DNA of 64,000 nt from Myotis daubentonii (lineage: Eukaryota; Chordata; Mammalia; Chiroptera; Vespertilionidae), in NCBI RefSeq assembly GCF_963259705.1, contig NC_081844.1, positions 21,251,715-21,315,714 on the forward strand, given 5' to 3'. Below, in pieces: positions 38,990-64,000 of the stretch (position 1 is the stretch's first letter; each line of letters starts with the position of its first letter). The notes beneath the pieces are model-generated. The model did not search any database. It saw only the letters and a list, made by a program, of their open reading frames with translations, and was not told where the DNA came from. Made by a program: the position numbers and the translations under genes.

Positions 38990-39990
38990 CAAACGTTTTG
39001 CCATTGTCCCCAGGAAAGGGAGTTTACTTCCCTTCTCCTTGAGTTGGGACTGGCCTGGGTTGCTTAACCAATAGTACGTGGTGCAGGCGGTGTCATGCCA
39101 GGGATGGCCTTGAAGACAGCTGGCAGCTTACACCTATATTTGCTCACAGGACACATTTAATGCCATATAGAGAGATGACTGACAGATGATGGAGATAAGT
39201 AACAGATGATGGAGATAGATAATAGATAGATGATGGATGCATAATGAATAGATGGGTACGTAGATGATTGGTAGACACCTGTGCTAGTAGTTCTGTTTCT
39301 CTGGAGAACCTGGACTGATGCAGAGGTGAATCTACTTCCTCTCTCCTTGAACCCGAGCTGTCCTCAGTGACTTCAGGGACAGGTTTGGGTGTAGTTGCCA
39401 GGTGAGTCTTACAGATCATGAGAAGACTTGAAGCTCCCTTCCAGCCCCCTTGGGATACCCCTGTTGTACACAGCTGCCATGTTAAGAGGAAGCCCAAGCC
39501 GCCCCACAGAGAGGCCCTACGTTAGCAGGAACTGAGGACCCCAGCCAACAGCCAGCACCAGGTGGCCAGCCATGTGAGCGAGTTATTGTGGAAGAGGACC
39601 TTCCAGCTGCAGACAAGCTGCTCCAACTGACGCTGTATAGAGTAGGGCAGCGGTTCTCAACCTGTGGGTCGCGACCCCTTCAGTGGTCGAATGACTCTTT
39701 CACAGGGGTCGCCTAAGACCACCCTGCATATCAGATATTTACATGACGATTCATAACAGTAGCAACATGACAGTTATGAAGTAGCAACAAAAATGATTTT
39801 ATGGTTGGATCACACCATGAGGAACCGTATTTAAAGGGCCAGAAGGTTGAGAACCACCGGAGTAGAGACAGCCATTCCAGCGGAGCCCAGCCAAACTGTA
39901 AATTGGTGAGCAAAGTGAAGTCTGTCAATCGAAGCTACTGAATGTCTCGGCAGCTCGTTACGCAATAACAGCTAACTGGAACGGGTATTT
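38990..39990 (+). repeat. MLT1/MaLR-like LTR pieces, split by a SPIN
   Basis: GAGTTGGGACTGGCCTGGGTTGC, CAGCCATGTGAGCGAGTTATT and CGTTACGCAATAACAGCTAAC lie in MLT1-like order. Interrupted by GATA-like repeats and by the SPIN at 39648-39859. Confidence 0.45.
39648..39859. mobile_element. SPIN-type hAT MITE
   Basis: CAGCGGTTCTCAACC ... GGTTGAGAACCACCG, flanked by GAGTAGGG and GAGTAGAG, a near-perfect 8-bp duplication. Confidence 0.91.
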
Positions 39991-40092
39991 CCCAACGTGT
40001 TTGGAGTCCTCAGAAAAATGGTTGTGTGATCTTGCTCCCTGGCATATGTCATCAGTTTGGCTCAAATAAACTCTTATAAAAAAATTCTCTTT

Positions 40093-40325
40093 TGCCGAGA
40101 CCGATTTGGCTCAGTGGATAGAGCGTTGGCCTGCGGACTGAAGGGTCCCGGGTTCGATTCCGGTCGGGAGCATGTGCCTGGGTTGCGGGCATATCCCCAG
40201 TGGGAGATGTGCGGGAGGCGGCTGATCGATGTTTCTCTCTCATCGATATTTCTCTCTCATCGATGTTTCTGGCTCTCTATCTCTCTCCCTTCCTCTCTGT
40301 GAAAAATCAATAAAATATATTTTAA
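40093..40325 (+). mobile_element. VES SINE with internal 18-bp duplication
   Basis: AAAAAATTCTCTTT duplications at 40079-40092 and 40326-40339. The TCTCTCATCGATATTTC block occurs twice inside. Confidence 0.92.
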
Positions 40326-40504
40326 AAAAAATTCTCTTTAAAAAGTGGTTATGTGTGCATAAATGTTTGCATAGATACGGGAAAATGTTCATATATGCAA
40401 CGTGTAAAAACTGAAGAGAAAAAAAAATCAACCCAAACTGCTGGGTTGGGACTGGAGAGTAGAAATGGAAGAATTTCCCTTTAAAAGTTTACACTTGCAA
40501 CTTA

Positions 40505-40711
40505 AAAAAAATGTTTTTTATTGATTTCAGAGAGAGGAAGGGAGAGGGAGAGAAAGAAATATCAACAATGAGAGACATCCATCAGCTGCCGCCTGCACAC
40601 ACTCTATTGGGATCAAGCCTGAAACTCAGGTATGTGCCCTGACCGGGAATCAACTATGACTTCCTGACTCATATAGGTCGACACTCAACCACTGAGCCAC
40701 ACTAGCTGGGC
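40505..40711 (-). mobile_element. VES SINE
   Basis: Reverse-oriented, ending CTGAGCCACACTAGCTGGGC. Imperfect CTTGCAACTT / CTTACAACTT duplications. Confidence 0.87.
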
Positions 40712-40984
40712 TATGCTTACAACTTTTTTTTTTTACATCAGCTCATGCAATATGTGGAGAGAGGAGATAAATAAATAAAGTGCTTATAACAACCCTCCCT
40801 TGATTCATGGTCAGCACCAAGCATGTGTTTGCCATTATTTCTCTTATTTCATGACAGAATCAAGACATGGAAACCAGCTATAAATGAGTCTTAGGTCCCT
40901 CTGGTACAAACAACATGGACATTACTAGCTGTGAATGACCCCCATTCCCTCAGCCCTTGCCAAGGAGGGGGGCTTCCAAGAGGG

Positions 40985-41210
40985 GTGCCAGCCCTGAGAT
41001 TGGGGTCAGATGGCCCAGAATCAAAGCCCAGCTTTGCCACTCTCCAGCTGTGTGACTTTGGCAAATGACTTGCCCTCTCTGATCCTCACTATGGAACCCA
41101 ATATCCATCTCAGGATAACAGTACCTGTGAGAATCAAATGAGAATATTGAATGGGAAGGACACACAAGAAGTACTCAGTCAATTTAAATATCATTATTGT
41201 TATATTAACT
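40985..41210 (+). repeat. MIR SINE (copy B)
   Basis: GGGGTCAGATGGCCCAGAATC, CTGTGTGACTTTGGCAAATG and AAGTACTCAGTCAATTTAAAT span most of a MIR. Its 3' half recurs at about 42490. Confidence 0.7.
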
Positions 41211-42489
41211 TCGAAGACATCCCCGCTCCCCCGCTTGATCCTTAAGCCCCTCCTTTGTAAAAAGGGCATAACAACAGCCTGTGGGGATTGGGGATTGGGC
41301 ATAAACACAGGTCTACATGCATCCCTTAGTCTGAGTTCCCCGAAAGTCGACTGTGACACAAGAATTCAAGTGCAAATCCTTTATTCTGAGGCAAAAATTC
41401 AACTGTAAGTTGTTTCTTTGGGAGGTGATCCCAGGAGATGCCAGTAAGGCAGTGGGAAGGGAGGCAGGGAAGGGAGGGCAGCAGGGAAAAGGTGCTTTGA
41501 AAAGGAAGTTCCCACCGTTGGAACCTGGGGCTCAGTCCCCCTCGGGACCTCTGGGAGAGAGCACAGAACGCGCACCCAACTGTCCTTAGTCAGGGCTGCT
41601 CGCAAGCACATTTTCTCCAGAACGTCCTGCTTGCTGCAAGGCACGGAGGGGCTCTGGACAGGGGCTCCTGCCTTGAACAGGAGCACAGCCCCATGTGGAC
41701 AGTTATAGTCGTTCAATGAGTGGGGTTCTCCCCTCCTCTCTTCCCAGCACCCCCCAACTCCCAGTCCCTACACGCACACAGACAAGAGCCTGTGTCCCCA
41801 AAGCATCCAGCAGAGGGAGCCTCTGACACACTCAGCAGAGGAACGAGCCTTATGTGATGGCACCAGGTGTATAAAGACTCACGCGCAGGTGGAGGTGAGT
41901 CCTGGGCCCCACGGACCTCATGCCTCCCCTCCTCCCTCGTTCATCCACCAAGACCCTTCGTGAAAAGTCAACGTGCATGACAAACCTGATGAACCTACAA
42001 AACCCACAGGAGAACCGAGGAGCAGAGGGGCAGTCACGCGCCAGGGCCACCGCTAGTAAGGAGCAGAGCCTGGGTTTGAGCCCATATAAGTCGCATCCCA
42101 AGGTCAAGTTATTTCTGCTGGCACTTGACGGGGTTGCTCCGAGGCGTGCGTGGTGGGAGTGGGTTGAGGGAGGCTGGTGCAATGTTTGGGGAATAATGAG
42201 CGCTTGGAGACGTGAGAGAGGCAGTGGGTGGCTCCTGCATGTTTCCCACTCAGTCTACCTCGGAAAGGGCATTCCGGCCGACGACACCAGCACACACCAC
42301 CAGGGGGCGCTCCAGGATCGACAGCCCAGGTTTGACTCATCTCCTGATCCCCCACCCCGCGCCATCTCGGCTGATGCCCCGGAGCAGGACAAGGAGGCCC
42401 AAGGAATGGGGTGGAAAAGGACTCAGGGCCCCCTCTGAGGTCCCCAAGGATATCGTTGTTGGACCTTAGGTTAGTCATTTCACTCTGGG

Positions 42490-42880
42490 GAACTCAATAT
42501 CCATCTCAAGATAACAGCACCTGAGAATTACATGAGATTATTAAATGGAAAGGACACACAAGAAGTACTCAGTCAACTTAAATATCATTATTGCTGCCCT
42601 GGCCGGCTTGGCTCAGTGGATAGAGCGTCAGCCTGCGGACTGAAGGGTCCCAGGTTCGATTCTGGCCAAGGGCACATGCCTGGGTTGTAGGCTCGATCCC
42701 CAGTGGGGGCTGTGCAGGAGGCAGCAGATCAATGATTCTCTCTCATCATTGATGTTTCTATCTCTCTCTCCTTCTCTCTTTCTCTCTGAAATCAATAAAG
42801 AAATATATTTAAAAATAAAAATAAATATCATTATTGTTATATTAACTTCGGAGACACCCCCCCCCCCCCAGGCTTCATCC
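42490..42880 (+). repeat. Duplicate of 41096-41240, split by a VES SINE
   Basis: GGACACACAAGAAGTACTCA, AATATCATTATTG and TATTAACTTCGGAGACA repeat the segment at 41158-41225 in order. The VES at 42594-42822 sits between the two halves. Confidence 0.8.
42594..42822 (+). mobile_element. VES SINE
   Basis: Target duplication AAATATCATTATTG at 42580-42593 and 42823-42836. The uninterrupted paralogue at about 41190 shows the empty site. Confidence 0.94.
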
Positions 42881-42889
42881 TCCTTCGTG

Positions 42890-42890
<1 letters not shown>

Positions 42891-42926
<36 letters not shown>

Positions 42927-42930
42927 ACAC
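42891..42930. repeat. (CA)n microsatellite
   Basis: ACACAC run with one AT interruption, preceded by a poly-C tract at 42858-42869. Confidence 0.93.
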
Positions 42931-43299
42931 CCTAGTATCTCAGTCTTCGGGCTTTAAACACCATCTGAATTCTGAGGCTTCCCAAATGTCTGTCCTAGCC
43001 CAGAACTCTCTCCCAAATTTGAGGCCCATCTGTCCAAGTGCCAGCTTGACGGTCCAACTGCTCCTGGTCCAAACGGACATGCTAATCTCACCCACAAAAA
43101 CAACTTGCTTCATTCAGCATTCCCCATCTCCGTTGATGGTACTCCAATCTTTCCAGGTGCTCAAATCTGGAAACCTGGGGACCTGCCCTTCTCATGAATC
43201 CCACACTCCATCCATTGGCAAACCTGCCAGGACTACCCTCACGAAACAATCATTCTTCATCAGAGTCCAATTGCCCCTCTTCACCTGTACAGCCCCCAT

Positions 43300-44352
43300 G
43301 TAGGTTTTAGCTACAGTCATCTCTCACCTGGACTAAGGTAGTCACCCCCTCCTCATCTTCTAGTTCTATCCTTGCCTTCTGTAGTCTCTATTCAACATAG
43401 CAGCCAACGACTGTACGACAAATCTTATCCCTCCTCTGCTCAGAACCCCCTATGGCCCCCTATTTTTCTCACAATAAAATCAGTGACTTTAAGGCCCTGT
43501 GTAAATTGACTTATTTGTTTGCTTTTTTAATCACTTGTTATCTGCTCCCCTTTCTAGAAAGTCAGTTACACGAGAGCTCAAACACTGGTCACAGTAGATG
43601 TACAATTTGATGAATTCATATGATTATTGTAGACGCTGTCATTGTCCCACCTTCTATATCACCATATCAGGGACTATTCCATCACCTAGTTCCCCCAGCC
43701 AAAGACTTGAGAATCACCCTAACCTTCTCCTCCACTTATACCCCACCCTTCCTGTCCCACCTGGACCTCAGCCAGGTTTTCCCCTGGGTTTTCAGCCCCC
43801 TGTACTCCCTTTCAAGCCACCTCCATGCCAGCCCAGGCTTGATCATGATGTGTCCTGTTCCTGCTCACACACCCCCTATAGCTCCCTATTGCCCTCAGCG
43901 TAAGGGCTGAACTGTGAAATAGCCCACAGTTCCTACACGATTGGCCCCTCCCCACCCTTCTTCCTTTCTACCCCACTACCCAGGTCCAGCCACTCTGGCC
44001 CCTTGTGAGTTCCTCGAGCACACCATGCTCTCCCTCATCGGCATACATTTGCAGATGCTGTTCCTCTGCCTGGAATGCTCTTCTCTCCCTTGTCACCAAA
44101 TTCTTCTCCCACTTCAGCACCAGAGAAGCTCTCCCTGAGCCACCCCCACCAAATGTTATGCTCACCCAGCACCACGGTGTCTCCCTTGGAGCACTTGTCA
44201 CAAGTTTAAGTAAATATTTATACGTAGAATTATTTGCTCAACATTTGTCAAACCTGTCTTCTTGAGGGCAGGAATCAGGCCAGCTGTGCTCCTGGCCCAG
44301 TGCTAGCAGACACTTCGTTAATAATGCAGTCTGTTGATGAAATAAATGAATA
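43300..44352 (+). repeat. L2 LINE fragments
   Basis: Several L2 3' phrases in order: CTGCTCAGAACCCCCTATGG, CTCCCTATTGCCCTCAGCGT, TCTGCCTGGAATGCTCTTCT and a tail near 44340 with GATGAAATAAATGAATAC. Intergenic between CYP4F22 and the complete CYP4F gene. Confidence 0.6.
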
Positions 44353-44516
44353 CAAAAACTGTCCCAAAAAGTCTCATTTTATGTCCAAGGACAAATGATT
44401 TTCCAGCCTCCTAGCTCACAGCTTCCCTTGGCTGCTTCCCAACTGTTCAAGGTCCCTCATTTCCTTGCTGGGCTCTGGATGTCAGGGTCGGGTCAGGCTA
44501 GAGTCAGACTCTAGCC

Positions 44517-44741
44517 CAGCGGTTCTCAACCTGTGGGTTGCAACCCCTTTGGGGGTCGAACGACCCTTTTACAGGGGTCACCTAAATACATCCTGCATAT
44601 CACATATTTACATTACGATTCATAACAGTAGCAAAATTACAGTTATGAAGTAGCAACGAACATAATTTTATGGTTGGGCGTCACCACAACATGAGGAACT
44701 GTATTAAAGGGTCGCGGCATTAGGAAGGTTGAGAACCACTG
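44517..44741. mobile_element. SPIN-type hAT MITE, longer form
   Basis: CAGCGGTTCTCAACC ... GGTTGAGAACCACTG, perfect duplication CTCTAGCC at 44509-44516 and 44742-44749. It keeps GGTCGCGGCATTAGGAAGG at the 3' side, which the shorter copies have lost. Confidence 0.93.
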
Positions 44742-44801
44742 CTCTAGCCGCTAGACTAGCCGCTAGAGGGTGGATGATGGTGGATGTCTGTATCCCTTGC
44801 T

Positions 44802-44807
44802 TTTATT
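44802..44807 (-). terminator. Candidate polyadenylation signal for CYP4F22
   Basis: AATAAA on the minus strand about 640 bp past the CYP4F22 stop. It is the first canonical signal I noticed in this direction, just before the SPIN element at 44517-44741. Actual use is unverified. Confidence 0.3.
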
Positions 44808-45148
44808 CTACAAAAATCAACACCCTTAGCAAAGGGCCTTTGAGTAAGGGAGAGAGGAAGGGGCTTGGAAGGAGGGTTCGAGTTTACAAAACAAGAAAAG
44901 CAAACAGCAGGGCCACAGGAGGTAGCCTGATGCCTGGAGAAGTGCGCCCATCCGAGCTGGGGGCTTCAGGAAGGCGATATCCAGGTTCAAGGCTCTGACC
45001 TCGGGCTCCAGCTCCCAAGTCCTCCATTTAGAAGCCCGTCAGATCCGCGTGGGGCAGGGCTTGAATTCAGGACGCTTTAGATGTCTGGCCTTAGGGTCTT
45101 AGAAGGCTCCGTGGGAGAGGCCTGAAGACCTGAAGCCGCAGGATGCTG

Positions 45149-45430
45149 GGGGCGGGGTCTGGGCCCAAGGGGTGTGGCCTAGCCTGGTCCTCAAACCAGA
45201 GGACAGCACTCGGTGGGTGGGTCCTGGAACTCAAGGGGCGTGGCCTTGCCTTGATGGGCGTGGCCTGCACCTGCCCGCTGCTCAGTGGAGGACCCTGATC
45301 CCCCTGAGCGGAGCCTGGACTTCGAGGGGCGTGGCCTATGTCCACAGGACTTAGGGGCGTGGTCTGGTCCCTCGAGGGCGGGGCTTCGGCCTCTAGGCGG
45401 GGCTTAGGCCCCGGGCTCCGCAGGGGCGCA
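45149..45430. promoter_or_regulatory. Array of GC-box/CACCC-like motifs (GGGGCGTGGCC) 3' of CYP4F22
   Basis: About nine near-copies of GGGGCGTGGCC or GGGCGGGGC lie within about 280 bp just past the CYP4F22 stop. Sp1/KLF factors bind such motifs in general. Regulatory activity is a guess, and the array may simply be a GC-rich minisatellite in the 3' UTR. Confidence 0.4.
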
Positions 45431-45443
45431 CCGGCGCTCAGGC

Positions 45444-61292
<15,849 letters not shown>

Positions 61293-61779
61293 CTGTGGGG
61301 GTGGTAGGAAAGGAGAGTGAGGAGGTGTCCAGCCCCAGCTTTTGCCAGTCCTCCCCCGCTGCCGCCTCCCTGCACCCCAAACAAGCTGAGACGGACTATA
61401 CGACTGCAGACAGTGGCTGCACCTCACTGTGCCTCCACTTCCACATCTGAAAAGTGGGGAAGAATCAACTCTCTGTCTGAGGACAGTTGAGAGAATTCAT
61501 GGGATACCAAAGCATCAGAACCCCAACGCGGGGCCTGACACACAGCTGATGCTCAAGAAATAAAAACAGGCACAGTAAACACGTTCATGATAATGGTTGG
61601 TATTTATCAAGTTTTTGCTCTGTTAGTAATAAACTATTCCTAGTGTTGTCATATTTAACACATGCATGTTCTTGCAATGTTAAGCGCTGTTTGGGGCATT
61701 TTTCACAGATTTATATGTTCAACCCACCCAAGAACCCAGTGACAGAATTGCTACTATTTCCCCTTTTTACTTTATCTGA

Positions 61780-62100
61780 AGTTACAGGTAAGTGGCTGTC
61801 CTGGTTTGGCCTCCCCAGAAACAGGTCCTGAGACAAGAGTTCCAGGGAAAGTAGTTTATTTGGGTGATCCCCAAAAACATGGGGAAGTGGGGAAGCAACA
61901 GAGGCAGGGAAGGTAGCCAGCAAAGAATAAGTTGTCAAGAAAGTAACCACATGGGCAACCAGGGCTCGGTGCCACGAGGGACCCCTGCAGGGACACGTAT
62001 CTCAGCGTCAACCCACCAGCTCACACGGTCCTGTAGTCACTGGCTGAGAGCCCTCCTGGGGCTTTAACACTCAGGCTCGCCGTCCACACGGCAGAGTGGG
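61780..62100. repeat. Possible LTR-derived fragment
   Basis: CAGGTCCTGAGACAAGAGTTCC through TTATTTGGGTGATCC resembles the start of an old LTR. A similar phrase occurs at about 11720-11800 and 41320-41400. The family is not identified. Confidence 0.3.
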
Positions 62101-62302
62101 CTCCTGCTGCTGGAAAAAGCCCTGGAACACAAGTGCTGGCAGCCGGAAGTCAGGCCATTGCACCCAGAAATGGGCCCAGAGGATATGGACAGGCACTGGG
62201 CACCATCGGCCGTTATGGCGGAGCCAGGATTTGAACACAGGCCACCTGGCTACAACACGCCCGCTCTGAACCAACATGCTCTATGAAACAGAAACACTTC
62301 AG

Positions 62303-62527
62303 GCTCAATGTCAGATGCATCTGAACTCAAATCCACCCTCAGCCACTGTGTGACCTTGGGCAAGTCACTTAACCTCTCTGAGCCCCAAAGATGGAGTCCA
62401 TAATATAGGGCAGATCCATCCTTATTTCACAGGCTGTGAGGATTAGGGGAGAGCTCAGATCCGAAGGGGCCTAACCCAGTGCCTGGCCAGTGGTAAGGCC
62501 CAGCAATTATAGAATGAATAAATGAAC
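62303..62527 (+). repeat. MIR SINE in CYP4F22 intron 1
   Basis: GTGTGACCTTGGGCAAGTCA, CTTAACCTCTCTGAGCCCC and a GAATGAATAAATGAA tail: a nearly full-length MIR. Confidence 0.75.
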
Positions 62528-63521
62528 ACATGACTCCTCTGTGGCTGCGATGTCTCCTTCTCTATCAGGATGGCCTACCTATAGGACCACCATCCAAACC
62601 AGAGGAGTAAGGGCATTGGAGATGCAGCATGAAAGATGAGTAGAAGTTCTTCTAACAGGAAATTATATTCTGGGCAGAGGGCACAGTTTCAGGAAAGGCC
62701 ATGAATGGGGGGGACGTGGGCGTCTTGTGACAGGAATAGGAAGTCATTCCATGGGATGGGAGGGGGTTGGTGGGACAGGGGAGGAGGGGAGGAGTTGGAG
62801 CAGAAAGGGCCCTGAACACCTTCAGACAGCAGCGGGAAGCCATGGGGGGGGGGGGGGGCGGTGAGCAGGGGAGGGACATGGTGGATTCAAGAATCCCTCT
62901 AGAGACAGGAGGAGGGATGGACTGAAGAAGTGAGACTGGAGACAGGGGTCCAGGGAGGAGGGGGGCATGAGGCCTGAGCAGAGGTGAGGATGGAAGAGAG
63001 GGATGGGATTCAGGCACAAACAGGCAAAACCTGACAAGTGCTGGCCCCAGGGGGATAATTCCAAAAAATAAGCTAAATAAATGTTCTTTGTACTATTGAG
63101 TGGAAATGCATCTCCCACTTCCTTCTTCTGAGACACTCCCTCTAAGCAGTATCTAAAATGTTTCTAGATGTTTCTGTCCCTGCAGGACCCAGAAGCGGAG
63201 CTGCACCATTGTGTAGCCGGTTCCGTGCCAAGCCCGCCCCAGAGGTGACCGCTGGAATCATCAAAACAATCCCATGAGGCTATGAGGCATGAGCACAGTC
63301 CTTGCAGTGCAGATGGGAAGACTGAGGTCTGGAGGGGGAAGGAGCTTGCCCAAGGCCACACAGGCAGTAGGTGGTCGATAAGGGCATCAGGTCCATGCTC
63401 CCGCTCCCAAGTCCTCTTCCACACTCAGCATGGGGCCTCAGAGCCCTCTGGACTTCTCTCCCCTGGCCTGTGAAGTCCTTCTAGGAAAGTCCAGCCTTTC
63501 TTATCCAGAAAATAGAGGTAG

Positions 63522-63981
63522 GCCCTAACCGGTTTGGCTCAGTGGATAGAGCGTCAGTCTGTGGACTGAAGGGTCCCAGGTTTGATTCCGGTCAAGGGCA
63601 TGTACCTGGGTTGCGGGCACATCCCCAGTAGGGGGTGTGCAGGAGGCAGCTGGTCGATGTTTCTCTCTCATCGATGTTTCTAACTCTCTATCCTTGTCCC
63701 TTCCTCTCTGTAAAAAAATTAATAAAATATATATTTATTTTTTTTAAATATATTTTATTGGTTTTTTACAGAGAGGAAGGGAGAGAGATAGAGTTAGAAA
63801 CATCGATGAGAGAGAAACATCGATCAGCCGCCTCCTGCACACCCCCTACTGGGGATGTGTCCGCAACCCAGGTACATGCCCTTGACCGGAATCGAACCTG
63901 GGGCCCTTCAGTCCGCAGGCCGACGCTCTATCCACTGAGCCAAACCAGTTTCGGCAATAAAATATATATTAAAAAAAAAAA
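63522..63981 (+). mobile_element. VES SINE containing an inverted VES SINE
   Basis: Outer copy (body 63522-63735, tail to 63981) with AGAAAATAGAGGTAG duplications at 63507-63521 and 63982-63996. The inner copy interrupts its A-rich tail. Confidence 0.93.
63736..63955 (-). mobile_element. VES SINE, inverted, inside the preceding copy
   Basis: AATAAAATATATATT duplications at 63721-63735 and 63956-63970. Opposite orientation to its host SINE. Confidence 0.93.
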
Positions 63982-64000
63982 AGAAAATAGAGGTAGCAGA

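Noticed and set aside
61293..64000. First coding exon of CYP4F22 inside the window
   Set aside because: No RCFPQPP...GHLG-type segment was found on the minus strand here. The exon must lie beyond 64000.

Overview
This window is mammalian nuclear DNA, almost certainly from a vespertilionid (vesper) bat. Three repeat classes point there together: about 27 tRNA-derived VES-type SINEs, eight Helitron copies with HeliBat-like ends (TC...CTAG inserted between A and T), and five SPIN-type hAT MITEs. Fragments of L1, L2, MIR and LTR elements fill most of the rest. No bacterial-type operon, CRISPR array, integron or phage is present.

The genes are a cytochrome P450 family 4 subfamily F (CYP4F) tandem array, all on the minus strand. 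From right to left in transcription order: (1) CYP4F22, the epidermal ultra-long-chain fatty acid omega-hydroxylase, coding exons 2-12 at 61292-45444, with its first coding exon off the right edge; (2) a complete 12-exon, 524-residue CYP4F3/Cyp4f18-like gene at 37145-21960, with the I-helix Glu and heme Cys intact; (3) the first coding exon of a further paralogue at 1886-1689, whose body lies off the left edge. The order matches the mammalian CYP4F cluster, where CYP4F22 sits next to the CYP4F8/3/12/2/11 group. Exon sizes and splice phases agree between the two long genes, except that CYP4F22 exon 6 is one codon shorter and its donor reads GC instead of GT.

The left-edge paralogue and the complete gene belong to a tandem segmental duplication. 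Roughly 1-11.8 kb (copy A) matches 33.1-41.4 kb (copy B) across intron 1, exon 1 and the 5' flank. The copies have since diverged: a solo LTR (36414-36903, 4-bp target duplication) occurs only in B, and an 18-copy, 34-bp minisatellite (3205-3810) only in A.

Other content: an H2A.Z (H2AZ1) processed pseudogene lies antisense in CYP4F22 intron 5, broken by a SPIN element that is itself broken by a VES SINE. There are further hAT MITEs with 8-bp target duplications, a degenerate ~20-bp repeat in intron 2 of the complete gene, and a GC-box-like array just 3' of the CYP4F22 stop codon. Nested insertions give a relative timeline: L1/MIR/L2 oldest, then older VES-like SINEs and MLT1-like LTRs, then SPIN/hAT, then Helitrons and young VES copies.

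All family names come from recognising motifs in the raw sequence; no database search was run. Repeat boundaries without a stated target duplication are approximate.
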